Positions 17,124 to 26,977 of a DNA stretch of 64,000 bases are shown here, one piece after another; the first letter of the stretch is position 1, and each line of letters begins with the position of its first letter. A model generated the notes under the pieces. It was not told the origin of the DNA. It was given only the letters and a program-made list of their open reading frames with translations, and did not search any database. The position numbers and the translations under genes were made by a program. The stretch spans positions 1-64,000 of the forward strand of contig NZ_RQRS01000023.1 in the NCBI RefSeq assembly GCF_004335085.1, written 5' to 3'. This DNA comes from Pedobacter nototheniae (GTDB lineage Bacteria > Bacteroidota > Bacteroidia > Sphingobacteriales > Sphingobacteriaceae).

Positions 17124-17920
17124 AAATCTAAAGCAAGCAGGCCACTGAAATAATGCTTCGGCATATCGGCCAGTAATTCACTGTTTTTATTTCCGGCTGG
17201 AAGAAAGAAATAGAGCTGGTTAAAATATTTTAGTAAACAATTATAAAGATCATCATCTTCATTAATAATGCCCGCCAAATACACAGGTACAGCATCATTT
17301 AAGTTTAATTGTTCAATTATTAGCAATAAAAAGTAGTTAAACTCTTCAGCTGTTTCGGATTGATAATGATTTTGAAAGTTTATTTTTTTATCCTTAATGT
17401 ATAAAACGTTAAATGAAGATGCAGTAAAGTCGATCAGTAAAGCCTCATCTGTTAAATGACCCGATAAAGCCAATAAAGGTTCTGATTGCGCAAAAAGGGC
17501 AGCGTCTTTTGGTAAATAATTTTCAAATTTTTCATCAAGTGAAAAAAAGGTATTAAAACCCAAATCTTTATTATGTCTGGTATAAACCTTGCCATCCAAA
17601 CCCAAATATTTGGAATAAACAGCCAGGTTATCGGCATCAAACCATTCATTAGGTACAAAAATGAAGTTTGAAGTATGAACCGCAACTTTTATAGCCGCGT
17701 AGTTAAGAGATAGGTAACGATCGTTTTCAAAAGCCAGTTTTAAATCCTGTTCTATATCTGTACAAGCCTGTTTATCAAAAACTAAATTAATCTGTTCATC
17801 ATTTTTATTTACCACAGCATAAGAAAAACTATCATTCGTTATCTTTAATAATAAATGGCAATTCACTGATGCATCAGCTTTAAAATTCGGATCGACTAAT
17901 AAAAGACTGTTGTTACTCAT
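17114..17920 (-). CDS. DUF3822 family protein
   Basis: 268 residues, a Bacteroidota-restricted family regularly found just upstream of rsmD. The sequence has the look of a degenerate actin/hexokinase-type ATPase fold (LSGHLTDEALLIDFTASSFNVLYIKDKKI), with no clear nucleotide motif. No signal peptide is present. Its function is unknown; overlap with rsmD suggests coupled expression. Confidence 0.82.
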   Translation of the reverse strand: MSNNSLLLVDPNFKADASVNCHLLLKITNDSFSYAVVNKNDEQINLVFDKQACTDIEQDLKLAFENDRYLSLNYAAIKVAVHTSNFIFVPNEWFDADNLAVYSKYLGLDGKVYTRHNKDLGFNTFFSLDEKFENYLPKDAALFAQSEPLLALSGHLTDEALLIDFTASSFNVLYIKDKKINFQNHYQSETAEEFNYFLLLIIEQLNLNDAVPVYLAGIINEDDDLYNCLLKYFNQLYFFLPAGNKNSELLADMPKHYFSGLLALDLCE

Positions 17921-18084
17921 TAAAACAAAAGTAAAATTTTTTAAGGATTAACCGCAATGGAATTGAGATTTTAGAATTGCAATTAAGATTTTAGATTTTC
18001 CATCTTCCAGGTTTACTCCGCTTTTTTACCTAAATCAAACCATTTGCTTTAAAATATTAGAAATATTCGGCTTAAATTCGAAAC

Positions 18085-19224
18085 ATGAGTTATAAACCTA
18101 CTTATAAAGCTGCTAATACCATTGCAGCAACAATTGAGCAACATTTTATTAAGCTTCACGCCACGGCAATTGAGCAGGGCGAGATCGATTTGGCAACGCA
18201 GCCAGATAAGAAAACAATTGAAGCCATAATTGATGTTGCTTTTTGGAGTAGTTTACGAAAAGAAGAAGGTCATTCGCCGAGGATATCTATTGCCTTTATG
18301 CCTCCTTCGCAAACTTCCAAACCCTTACTTTTTGCTAAAAGGATGGCTTTAAATGCTAATACCCTAACTAAAGTAGCGCCCGGTATAGAAAGATCAGGAA
18401 TACATTTAGGGGTATGGGAGGAAGATGGTGAACTTTATATTTGGGGCACAACACTAAATATTCCTAATTTTTGTTTTGTTGTAGATGTTTCCGAACCGGG
18501 ACTTATTGTAATTAAACACCGCCGTATTTATGGTATTGGCAAATACACGAATGTTGCCGTTTTAAAGGGCGAACAAATTAGAATTGTGGATGATACAAGT
18601 TGTAAAAACCGTGATTGTCCACCAATTTTAAAGGCTTTGCTAGATTTAACCGTGTTGGCAAGCTGGAATGATCCGATTAATATTTTAATTCAATTTGCAG
18701 TTTCCATGCGGGGTCATGGTCGTGGTGGAGCACTCCTTATTGTGCCCAAGAACGATACCAAATGGGAAGAATCCATCATTCATCCCATCCAATATTTAAT
18801 TGAGCCACCGTTTTGTGGTTTATCTAATCTGGCGAAACAAGGCGGCAATCAAAGTGAAATCTTTTCTCAAGGTGCATTAAGAAGGGAAGTAGAACATTTG
18901 GCAGGATTAACGGCTGTAGATGGTGCTACAATTATAAACCAGGAGTTTGATTTGCTTGCTTTCGGGGCAAAGATTGGGCGAGCAAAAGGGAAGCCAACAG
19001 TAGAACAAATTGCATTTTCTGAGCCAATAGTTGGTGGAGAAGATAAAATCCTTTTCCCAGGGCAGTTAGGCGGAACAAGGCATTTTTCTGTAGCGCAATT
19101 TGTTAACGATCAGCCGCAGTCCATTGGTTTAGTTGCGTCTCAGGATGGTCATTTCACAATATTTAGCTGGAGTAAACTGCAAAATATGGTTATGGCGCAT
19201 CGTATAGAAACCTTACTTTTGTAA
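18085..19224 (+). CDS. Diadenylate-cyclase-like protein with DACNV-type N-terminal domain
   Basis: 379 residues. The C-terminal 130 residues look like a DAC (DisA-N) fold: GRGGALLIVPK, the catalytic-type DGATIINQEFDLLAFG, then GTRHFSVAQFV and ASQDGHFTIFSW. In true cyclases the second motif is RHR and the third a SEE/SEETG-like loop; here they read RHF and SQD. The first 200 residues match my recollection of the DACNV sensor domain described beside DAC modules. It may make or only bind a cyclic dinucleotide such as c-di-AMP. It is cytoplasmic, with a RecD-like helicase gene 122 bp downstream on the same strand. Confidence 0.65.
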   Translation: MSYKPTYKAANTIAATIEQHFIKLHATAIEQGEIDLATQPDKKTIEAIIDVAFWSSLRKEEGHSPRISIAFMPPSQTSKPLLFAKRMALNANTLTKVAPGIERSGIHLGVWEEDGELYIWGTTLNIPNFCFVVDVSEPGLIVIKHRRIYGIGKYTNVAVLKGEQIRIVDDTSCKNRDCPPILKALLDLTVLASWNDPINILIQFAVSMRGHGRGGALLIVPKNDTKWEESIIHPIQYLIEPPFCGLSNLAKQGGNQSEIFSQGALRREVEHLAGLTAVDGATIINQEFDLLAFGAKIGRAKGKPTVEQIAFSEPIVGGEDKILFPGQLGGTRHFSVAQFVNDQPQSIGLVASQDGHFTIFSWSKLQNMVMAHRIETLLL

Positions 19225-19346
19225 AGAATGGCGTTAAGTAATTAGAGCGTGGTTGAGTTAGTAAATTATAGAATGAATAGAGGATAGGATGATGATTACG
19301 AATGAACTAATGATGGAAATGCAGCTCAAAAATTTGAAGAACACTA

Positions 19347-20777
19347 ATGCTTAATAAAAGTCATCTAATTGCCCAAGCCTATAATCATACACCAACAAAA
19401 GAACAATTGCTTTTTTGCGAGCGTATGTCCATATTTTTGCAGGAAGAAGACGAATACCGTTGTTTTGTGCTAAAAGGTTATGCAGGAACAGGGAAAACCA
19501 CCTCTGTAGCTGCTTTAGTAAAATCATTACCAAAATTTGGTTTAAAAAGTGAGTTGCTTGCCCCAACTGGGCGTGCAGCTAAGGTAATGAGTCAATATTC
19601 AGCAAAAAAAGCACTTACCGTACACAAAAGAATTTATAGAAAAAGATCGGCAGCTTCGCCAGAAATGCTTTTTCAGATTGCCCCAAACCTTTCAGAAAAT
19701 ACACTTTTTATTATAGATGAGGCATCCATGATTGCCGACGAATGGAATGATGCGGGCTCATCTATTTTAAAAGATTTATTGGAGTTTGTTTATAACGGCA
19801 AAAATTGTTTTCTCCTTTTTGTGGGAGATACCGCTCAGTTACCACCAGTTGGTAGCTTGGATAGCCCCGCCTTAAACGAGCAATACCTTAAAGATAAATT
19901 TGCTTTAACCATAAGCACTGTCGAGTTAAAAGAAGTAGTGCGACAGGAGAAGAAATCGGGGATTTTAGCAAATGCAACCATGCTGAGAAAGCAGATTTCT
20001 CAAAACCCTGAAAATCCTTTACCTAAGTTTTTGACCAAAAACTACAAAGATATCTTTAATATGGGTGGCGCCCGTTTGGTAGAGGGTTTGGAATATGCAT
20101 ACCGCAAATACGGAATGGAAAATACCTTGGTGGTTTGTCGTTCCAATAAATCAGCTAATGTTTACAATCAACAAATTAGAGCTAGGTTATTGTACCGCGA
20201 AGAAGAATTAACAGGTGGAGACCAGATTATGGTTGTGAGAAATAATTATTTCTGGCTTCCTGATAATGACGAAACAGCCTTTATTGCCAATGGCGATATG
20301 GCAAAGGTGGTACGGGTACGTGGTGAGGAGGAGCGTTATGGGTTTCGTTTTGCAGAAGCAACTTTAGAGTTTATGGATTTTCCATCTGCAGGTGCCATAA
20401 GTTGTAAAGTAATGCTGGATACATTAAATATTGAGACTGCAAACTTACCTTACGAGCAAAATAAGCAACTCTTTGAAGGATTAAATGAAGATTATTCGCA
20501 CATTGCTAATAAAAGACAGCGGATGCTTGCCATTAAGCAAGATCCATTTTATAATGCCTTGCAAATTAAATTTGCCTATGCAGTTACTTGTCATAAGGCA
20601 CAAGGCGGCCAATGGGATGCTGTTTTTGCCGATCAAGGTTATTTAACGGAGGAAATGATTGATCTAGATTTTTTGCGTTGGTTATACACAGCGGTTACCA
20701 GGGCTAAAAAGGAATTATACTTGGTTAATTTTGCTCCTCAACTTTTTGCTTCGGCAGGTGAGGAAGATTATTTTTAA
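19347..20777 (+). CDS. RecD-like SF1B DNA helicase
   Basis: 476 residues. Motifs in order: Q-motif region PTKEQLLFCERM, Walker A GYAGTGKTTS, motif Ia LLAPTGRAAKVM, motif II LFIIDEASMIAD, motif III FVGDTAQLPPVG, motif IV around VCRSNKSANVYNQQIR, and the UvrD_C_2-type motifs V/VI YAVTCHKAQGGQWDAVF and LRWLYTAVTRAKKELYLV. This is the short helicase core common in Bacteroidota, without the N-terminal extension of RecD2 and without RecB/RecC partners nearby. The likely job is 5'-3' DNA unwinding in repair. Confidence 0.88.
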   Translation: MLNKSHLIAQAYNHTPTKEQLLFCERMSIFLQEEDEYRCFVLKGYAGTGKTTSVAALVKSLPKFGLKSELLAPTGRAAKVMSQYSAKKALTVHKRIYRKRSAASPEMLFQIAPNLSENTLFIIDEASMIADEWNDAGSSILKDLLEFVYNGKNCFLLFVGDTAQLPPVGSLDSPALNEQYLKDKFALTISTVELKEVVRQEKKSGILANATMLRKQISQNPENPLPKFLTKNYKDIFNMGGARLVEGLEYAYRKYGMENTLVVCRSNKSANVYNQQIRARLLYREEELTGGDQIMVVRNNYFWLPDNDETAFIANGDMAKVVRVRGEEERYGFRFAEATLEFMDFPSAGAISCKVMLDTLNIETANLPYEQNKQLFEGLNEDYSHIANKRQRMLAIKQDPFYNALQIKFAYAVTCHKAQGGQWDAVFADQGYLTEEMIDLDFLRWLYTAVTRAKKELYLVNFAPQLFASAGEEDYF

Positions 20778-20895
20778 GCATTTCCTGTATATTTTTATCT
20801 CGAAATAGATGCTTTTTGTAATGTTATCGTTGATTTACAAACCTGTTTTTGCGTTAAACTTTTTAATGCTTACATTTAAAGTTTAACCACTTATT

Positions 20896-21579
20896 ATGAA
20901 ATTTGCTTTTAGCCTTAAGAACAAAATAAAAATCGCATTTCTACTTTTTTGTATCATGTGTTGCTCTCTTCTTATTCGTTTTTTGGAGGATAAAAGCGTT
21001 AAAAATATTAACGAATCATTTGTTTCCATGTATAATGATAGGTTGGTACCAGCAACAGATCTTTATTTTATCGCCGAAAATTTATATCAGAAAACCACAG
21101 TGCTGCAAAATATTTTAATTTTTACCGATCAAAATATCTCACCTGCAAACGGCTTATTAAAACTAAATCAGCATAACAATAAAATAGATTCAATTATCAA
21201 TAAATATCAGCTTACTTTGCTCGTGAAACAGGAGCAACGTTTTCTTAATGACTTAAAAAATACATTATTCATTCAAAAGGAGTTTGAGTCTAAAATATTA
21301 AATATAGCCAGTATTGATTTGCAAAACGGACGTAAAATTTATGAGTCAACCGGGAGAGAAATATCAGCTAATACACTAAAAAAGCTATCGGCTTTAATAA
21401 AAATCCAATCCAACGTAGGAGATGAGTTGATTAACGATTCGAAAATCTTTGTTTCAGGAACTAAAATTTATTCCACCTTCCAAGTTATTTTGGCAATAGC
21501 AATTGGTGTTTTAATCGTTGGTATTGTATCCGCATCCAATGCGGTGAAAGTTCAAAACAATAAGTTTAACTTAAATTAG
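20896..21579 (+). CDS. Four-helix-bundle (MCP-type) sensor domain protein without output domain
   Basis: 227 residues. One membrane span near the N-terminus (about 12-29), a periplasmic helical region of about 160 residues with the 4HB_MCP pattern, and a second span near the C-terminus (STFQVILAIAIGVLIVGIV), then only about 15 cytoplasmic residues. Related domains sense ligands in chemoreceptors and kinases, but no HAMP or signalling domain follows here. It could work as a free-standing sensor or scaffold with a separate partner. It ends in a bidirectional terminator shared with the next gene. Confidence 0.65.
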   Translation: MKFAFSLKNKIKIAFLLFCIMCCSLLIRFLEDKSVKNINESFVSMYNDRLVPATDLYFIAENLYQKTTVLQNILIFTDQNISPANGLLKLNQHNNKIDSIINKYQLTLLVKQEQRFLNDLKNTLFIQKEFESKILNIASIDLQNGRKIYESTGREISANTLKKLSALIKIQSNVGDELINDSKIFVSGTKIYSTFQVILAIAIGVLIVGIVSASNAVKVQNNKFNLN

Positions 21580-21585
21580 ACATAA

Positions 21586-21619
21586 AAAAGCCCTGATTTT
21601 AATTAAAATCAGGGCTTTT
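21586..21619. terminator. Bidirectional terminator between convergent genes
   Basis: AAAAGCCCTGATTTT pairs with AAAATCAGGGCTTTT around a loop AATT, with A and T runs at both ends. It serves the plus-strand sensor gene and the minus-strand cvfB-like gene. Confidence 0.85.
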
Positions 21620-21627
21620 CAATTTAT

Positions 21628-22473
21628 TTATTCAGCATCTTCATCCGTCAAAAGTTTAATTTCATCATCAGATATAGAAATTAAACGCTCCTTATATAAA
21701 GAGCCAATGGTTTTTTTGAAAGCACTTTTGCTGATTTGAAATCTATGGTAAATCTCATCAGGAGAACTTTTATCACCCAATTCAATTATACCATTGCTTT
21801 TCTTCAACTCTTTCATAATCATGACTTTAGAGTCTAATATATGACCATATCCACTAGGCTGTAAGGTTAAATCGATTTTACCTTCGACTCTAATTTTTTT
21901 AATCCAGCCTTTTCTAACATCACCTGGTTGTACATCAACAAAAACCTCGTTAAAGTAAAGTAATCCAATGTACTTATTGTTAATTATGGCATTAAAGCCT
22001 AAATCGGTTTCTTCAGTAATTAATAGGCTAACTTCATCACCTTCTTCAAAATCAAAACCCTCTTCCTCAACAAAATCGTATAATTTTGATGATGCCAATA
22101 AGCGGTCGTTACCTTCATCAAGGAAAACGTACACTACATATTTATAGCCTTTTTGCATTGGCCTTTTTTGCTCACGTTGTGGTACATAAATATCTTTATC
22201 AATACCTAAATCCATAAAAACACCATCTTCACCATCAGAAACAACCTTCAGGAAAGCAAAATCGCCAACTGTGGCGTATGCTTTTTGTGTAGTTCCAGTT
22301 AATCTGCCATCTTTTTGTACAAAAACAAATACGTTTAAGTTGTCGCCAATTTCAGCACCTGCAGGTACATGTACATAAGGCAACAGCACTAGTTTATCAC
22401 CATCAGTTAAGTTTAATCCAGCTTCAGTTTTACTTAAAATTCGTAATTCGTTGTATTTTCCTATCTCAATCAT
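21628..22473 (-). CDS. CvfB/YitL family S1-like RNA-binding protein
   Basis: 281 residues, the family length. The N-terminal S1-like repeats read MIEIGKYNELRILSKTEAGLNL and GDFAFLKVVSDGEDGVFMDLGIDKDIYVPQREQKRPM, the latter typical of CvfB. A third S1-like unit spans about 140-210. The C-terminal winged helix is GIIELGDKSSPDEIYHRFQISKSAFKKTIGSLYKERLI. The S. aureus homologue binds RNA and affects virulence gene expression; the role here is unknown. Cytoplasmic. Confidence 0.9.
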   Translation of the reverse strand: MIEIGKYNELRILSKTEAGLNLTDGDKLVLLPYVHVPAGAEIGDNLNVFVFVQKDGRLTGTTQKAYATVGDFAFLKVVSDGEDGVFMDLGIDKDIYVPQREQKRPMQKGYKYVVYVFLDEGNDRLLASSKLYDFVEEEGFDFEEGDEVSLLITEETDLGFNAIINNKYIGLLYFNEVFVDVQPGDVRKGWIKKIRVEGKIDLTLQPSGYGHILDSKVMIMKELKKSNGIIELGDKSSPDEIYHRFQISKSAFKKTIGSLYKERLISISDDEIKLLTDEDAE

Positions 22474-22646
22474 ATCAAATTAGTTAGCCATTATCTTCAA
22501 TGGCAATTTCAATTTGCAAAGTTAACAATCTTTAACTGGTAAAGCGGTGTTAAATAGGATTGATAATTTTTAAAATTAATCAACAAATTATAATCAGTTT
22601 ACAAAAAATAGTTATTTTCGGGCTTAACCTAAGGAAAATCTAAAAA

Positions 22647-23249
22647 ATGAGTAAACAAATTCCAACGTTCTTTCTGAGCGACGAGTATTTTATTGATGAA
22701 AAAGTCAATTTCTTAAAATTCGCTAATGAGTATAAAGTTTACAACGATCAAGGCGCACAAATTGGTATTATTAAACAACGAATTAGTGGTTGGCATAAGG
22801 CATTAACATTGTTGATAAACAAAGCAATGATGCCGTTTAAACTAGAAATTACAGATGTAAACGATCAGTTGCAGGCCACGATAAGTAGAGGCTGGACTTT
22901 CTGGATGTCGAAAATTACAGTTACTGATCCATTTGGAGTGGAAGTGGGAACGATTAAACAGAAGTTTAAATTTTTTAAACCAACATTTACAATCACTGAC
23001 CCAGCTTCGGGCGCACAGATTGCACAAATTTCTGGTGATTGGAAAGCCTGGAATTTTACCATTACGAATAATAATGGAGTAGAAATGGGTAAAATTAGCA
23101 AAAAATGGGCTGGAGCCTTAAAAGAAGTTTTTACTACTGCTGATAAGTATAATGTATCAATTGATCCTAATTATGCAGAAAATAATCAAAAAGTAGCTAT
23201 TGTAGCCACTGCTATTACTATTGATATGGTACTTAAAGAAGGTAAATAA
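22647..23249 (+). CDS. LURP-one-related / phospholipid-scramblase-like protein
   Basis: 200 residues built of repeated beta-hairpin units (KVYNDQGAQIGIIKQ, LEITDVNDQLQATISRG, ITVTDPFGVEVGTIKQK, FTITDPASGAQIAQISG, FTITNNNGVEMGKISKK). That is the 12-stranded barrel pattern shared by LOR, Tubby and scramblase proteins, ending in a hydrophobic helix (VAIVATAITIDMVLKEG). Bacterial members have no proven function. A TATTTTCG box about 26 bp before the start may be its -7 element. Confidence 0.75.
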   Translation: MSKQIPTFFLSDEYFIDEKVNFLKFANEYKVYNDQGAQIGIIKQRISGWHKALTLLINKAMMPFKLEITDVNDQLQATISRGWTFWMSKITVTDPFGVEVGTIKQKFKFFKPTFTITDPASGAQIAQISGDWKAWNFTITNNNGVEMGKISKKWAGALKEVFTTADKYNVSIDPNYAENNQKVAIVATAITIDMVLKEGK

Positions 23250-23389
23250 CTCCTTTTCAATTTAAAAAATATCAGGAAGACACGATTAAAATCAAAACGA
23301 TTTATGGTGTCTTCCGATATAATACAAGAGTATTTCTTCCTAATAATCCTATTTTTCCATAATATTTAATTCGTTTCAAATAAATCAGT

Positions 23390-23397
23390 TAAATTTG
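23390..23397 (+). promoter_or_regulatory. -7 box (TAAATTTG) for the ABC exporter operon
   Basis: TAAATTTG matches TAnnTTTG, 24 nt before the ATG of the first ABC gene. No TTG is at the expected -33 position. Confidence 0.4.
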
Positions 23398-23421
23398 AAG
23401 AATACAAAGTATCTTCAATAA

Positions 23422-25158
23422 ATGGACAAAACAAAAGAAGCCAAAAAAAGCAGTATTTTTAGCTTACTAGGCTCTTACAAAGGTTTAATCTCCTTACTTA
23501 TACTTTTTGCACTTTTAAGTAATGGTATAAATTTACTTCTACCTAAAATTATTGCGCATGGAATTGACGCCTATACCAATAAAACTTTTAAAGTAGAACC
23601 TATTTTATTACAGTTTTCTGGTGCTATAATTCTGGTTTTTATTTTTACTTATCTGCAAAGTATTGTACAAACTTATGCTTCAGAGCGGGTTGCAAGGGAT
23701 TTAAGGACAAAACTTTCCGATCAGATTTCTCGCCAAAGCCACGCCTTTGTGATTCAGGCAAATCCATCAAAACTATTAACAAACCTAACTTCGGATGCCG
23801 ATGCAATTAAAATGTTTGTGTCTCAGGCCATTGTTTCCATTGCATCATCTATCTTTTTAATCGTTGGTGCCAGCGTTTTACTATTAATGATTAACTGGCA
23901 ACTGGCACTTTGTGTTATTGCCATTGTTCCTATAATTGGTGGTGCTTTTTTCTTTGTATTAAGCAAAGTGAAAGTGTTATTTAAAAAAAGTCGCGAAGTA
24001 ATCGATTGGTTAAACAAGGTAATAAACGAAAGTATTTTAGGTTCTGCATTAATTCGTGTAATTAACTCGCAACAGCTAGAATATAATAAATTTTTGGATG
24101 CTAACTCTAAAGCTAGAGATTTAGGATTATCCATTTTAAGAATGTTTGCAGGCTTGATACCCATAATTATTTTTGTTTCCAACCTTGCCGGACTGACCAT
24201 TTTGGTATTGGGTGGGCATTACGTAATTACCAATAGCATGAGCTTGGGTGAGTTTACCGCTTTCAGTAGTTATTTGGCTATTTTGATCTTTCCAATTTTA
24301 GTAATTGGCTTCATGAGCAACGTGATTGCGCAGTCATCCGCTTCGTATCAAAGGATAGAAAGCATATTAAATGCGGCTGAAGTAAAGCATGATGGTTCCA
24401 TTATGGAAAAATTAAATGGTGATTTAGAAATGAAAAATATTTCTTTATTATTTGGCCAAAAACCAGTTTTAAAAGATGTTTCCTTTAAAGTAAAAGCTGG
24501 ATCAAAAACAGCTATTATTGGACCAACGGCAGCTGGGAAAACACAATTACTGTATATACTAACGGGATTAATTGAACCAAATAGCGGAGAAGTACTTTTT
24601 GATAATCAATTGATTAAAAACTATAATCAAGAAAATTTTCATAAACAAGTTGGTTTCGTATTTCAGGATAGTATTATTTTTAATATGAGTATTCGCGAAA
24701 ATATTGCTTTTAGCGATACCGTAACAGATGAATCTTTAGAAAAAGCAATTGAAACTGCCGAACTAAAAGATTTTGTTGATGCATTGCCCGAAAAGCTGAA
24801 TACAATTGTTTCTGAGCGTGGCAATAGCCTTTCCGGTGGACAAAAACAGCGGATTATGCTTGCTAGAGCCCTTGCAGTAAATCCAAAAGTATTGTTGCTT
24901 GATGATTTTACGGCTCGAGTAGATAATAATACCGAAAAAAGAATTTTAGAAAATATCCAACGCAATTATCCGGGTTTAACCTTACTTTCAGTAACCCAAA
25001 AAATAGCCTCTGTAGAGCATTATGAACAAGTTGTTTTATTAATGCAAGGAGAAGTTCTTGCAAAGGGAACGCATCAGGAACTTTTAAAAACCAGTCCAGA
25101 ATACGTTCAGATTTATACTTCACAACAGAGTACCAGCAATTATGAATTACAATCTTAA
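23422..25158 (+). CDS. ABC exporter half-transporter with degenerate ATP site
   Basis: 578 residues: a six-span membrane domain (about 15-310) and a nucleotide-binding domain. Walker A is GPTAAGKT (about 367), the signature LSGGQKQR (about 470) is canonical, but Walker B ends LLLDDF, with Asp in place of the catalytic Glu, and the switch His is Gln (SVTQKIAS). This is the NBD that forms the non-hydrolysing site in heterodimeric type IV exporters. Its last 17 bp overlap the second half-transporter. Inner membrane; lipids, peptides or drugs are possible substrates. Confidence 0.92.
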   Translation: MDKTKEAKKSSIFSLLGSYKGLISLLILFALLSNGINLLLPKIIAHGIDAYTNKTFKVEPILLQFSGAIILVFIFTYLQSIVQTYASERVARDLRTKLSDQISRQSHAFVIQANPSKLLTNLTSDADAIKMFVSQAIVSIASSIFLIVGASVLLLMINWQLALCVIAIVPIIGGAFFFVLSKVKVLFKKSREVIDWLNKVINESILGSALIRVINSQQLEYNKFLDANSKARDLGLSILRMFAGLIPIIIFVSNLAGLTILVLGGHYVITNSMSLGEFTAFSSYLAILIFPILVIGFMSNVIAQSSASYQRIESILNAAEVKHDGSIMEKLNGDLEMKNISLLFGQKPVLKDVSFKVKAGSKTAIIGPTAAGKTQLLYILTGLIEPNSGEVLFDNQLIKNYNQENFHKQVGFVFQDSIIFNMSIRENIAFSDTVTDESLEKAIETAELKDFVDALPEKLNTIVSERGNSLSGGQKQRIMLARALAVNPKVLLLDDFTARVDNNTEKRILENIQRNYPGLTLLSVTQKIASVEHYEQVVLLMQGEVLAKGTHQELLKTSPEYVQIYTSQQSTSNYELQS

Positions 25159-26902
25159 CGAGCTTACTCCACAACAGGAAAAGCAATCTACATATAAAGC
25201 GCTTAAAAGATTACTTAAATTAATTTCAGCAGAGCGAAAAAACCTTTGGCTGGCTTTAATTGCTATTCTGGTTAATTCGGGGCTATTACTTTTAGGTCCG
25301 TTGCTTTTTGGGCATACCATTGATGCTTACATCCGTACCAAACAATACCATGGCGTACTAATATTTGGTGCCATTTTATTGGGTATGTATCTCATTGCTA
25401 TGGTTACAGGTTATACACAAACCAAATTAATGGGTGGAGTTGGACAGCGCATGCTGTATACTTTGCGTAACGCCATTTTTAATAAATTACAGGAATTACC
25501 CGTTTCTTTTTTTAGTCAAAATAAAGCCGGTGATTTAATTTCGAGGGTAAATAATGATACGGATAAACTGAATCAATTTTTCTCGCAATCGTTAATGCAG
25601 TTTATCGGAAGTATTGTAACCATGATTGGCGCAGGTATTTTCTTGCTTTCTATCCATATCGATTTAGGCGCAGCAACTTTAGCCCCAGCAGTTTTAATTG
25701 TTCTATTTACAACAGTTTTATCTCCGTGGGTGAAAAAGAAGAATGCGAAAAACCTAAAAAGTGTTGGAGGAATGAGTGCTGAAATTCAGGAAAGTCTGAA
25801 TAATTTTAAAGTGATTATTGCCTTCAACCGTCGCGATTATTTTAGAAAACGTTTTGACGAAGCAAATAAAGAAAACTATAAAACAGCCATCGGCGCAGGA
25901 TTAGCAAATAATATTTTTGTACCTGTTTATGGTTTATTTTCTAGTGTAGCACAACTTATTGTACTTTTATATGGCATTCATTTAATCTCCATCGGCGATT
26001 TTTCAATCGGTTTATTGGTAAGTTACATCGCATATAGTACAAACTTTTATAATCCGTTAAGGCAATTGGCTGCTTTGTGGACAAGTTTCCAGGTGGCTAT
26101 GGCAAGTTGGGATAGAATTTCTCAAATTTTATTGTTAGAAACTGATTTAAAACAAATTGAGAGTAATGAAACAGCTTCTTCTAATTCTTTGCTTGAGTTT
26201 AAGAATGTACATTTCTCTTATGATGAAGGCAAAGAAATTCTTCATAACATTAATCTAACTTTCGAAAAAGGTAAAACTTACGCTTTAATTGGCCCAACTG
26301 GAGGTGGTAAAACTACTACGGCATCATTAATTGCCCGTTTATACGATGCGACGAGTGGAACTGTTTTTCTGAACGGTAAAGATATAAGAACTTTTAGTGC
26401 TGAAGAGCGTACTCAAAAAATTGGTTTCATTTTACAAGAACCATTTTTATTTACTGGAACCGTTAAGGATAATATCTTATATGGAAACAGCCAGTATAAA
26501 GATGTAAGTGATGACGAACTTAAAAATATTATTGAAGAAGCTAATTTAAATGCACTTTTAGCCATCTTTGATGAAGGTTTAAATACACAAGTTACCTCAG
26601 GATCCGATAGTATCAGCCTTGGTCAAAAGCAACTTATAGCCTTCATGCGTGCCGTTTTGCGTAATCCTGATTTGTTAATTCTGGATGAAGCAACAGCAAA
26701 TATTGATACTATTACAGAGCAACTATTGGGCACTATTTTGAATAAACTTTCAAAAGAAACCACTTTGGTAATTATAGCTCACCGATTAAATACAATCGAA
26801 AATGCAGATGAAATCTATTTCGTAAATGAAGGCGAAGTACAAAAGGCGGGAACGCTTCAGCATGCTTTAGATATGCTTTTAAAAGGTAAAAGAGTAAGCT
26901 AA
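25142..26902 (+). CDS. ABC exporter half-transporter, partner subunit
   Basis: 586 residues with six membrane spans and a complete catalytic half: Walker A GPTGGGKTT (about 383), Walker B LLILDEATANID with the Glu, and the switch His in IIAHRLNTIENAD. Its signature is degraded, SISLGQKQL instead of LSGGQ. Paired with the upstream subunit, one composite site is canonical (this Walker A/B with the partner's LSGGQ) and the other is degenerate. Start and stop codons of the pair overlap, so they are made together. Comparable to TM287/288- or LmrCD-type pumps; the substrate is unknown. Confidence 0.92.
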   Translation: MNYNLNELTPQQEKQSTYKALKRLLKLISAERKNLWLALIAILVNSGLLLLGPLLFGHTIDAYIRTKQYHGVLIFGAILLGMYLIAMVTGYTQTKLMGGVGQRMLYTLRNAIFNKLQELPVSFFSQNKAGDLISRVNNDTDKLNQFFSQSLMQFIGSIVTMIGAGIFLLSIHIDLGAATLAPAVLIVLFTTVLSPWVKKKNAKNLKSVGGMSAEIQESLNNFKVIIAFNRRDYFRKRFDEANKENYKTAIGAGLANNIFVPVYGLFSSVAQLIVLLYGIHLISIGDFSIGLLVSYIAYSTNFYNPLRQLAALWTSFQVAMASWDRISQILLLETDLKQIESNETASSNSLLEFKNVHFSYDEGKEILHNINLTFEKGKTYALIGPTGGGKTTTASLIARLYDATSGTVFLNGKDIRTFSAEERTQKIGFILQEPFLFTGTVKDNILYGNSQYKDVSDDELKNIIEEANLNALLAIFDEGLNTQVTSGSDSISLGQKQLIAFMRAVLRNPDLLILDEATANIDTITEQLLGTILNKLSKETTLVIIAHRLNTIENADEIYFVNEGEVQKAGTLQHALDMLLKGKRVS

Positions 26903-26977
26903 CAACGATTAAATTAAAATTGTTATTTGGATGGTGCCTTATAAATAAGCACCTTGCATAACTATTAATATTAATTT

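Noticed and set aside
23274..23309. 9-bp inverted repeat GGAAGACAC/GTGTCTTCC after the LOR gene
   Set aside because: It could be a terminator for the LOR gene but has no T-run; kept out as too weak for a feature.
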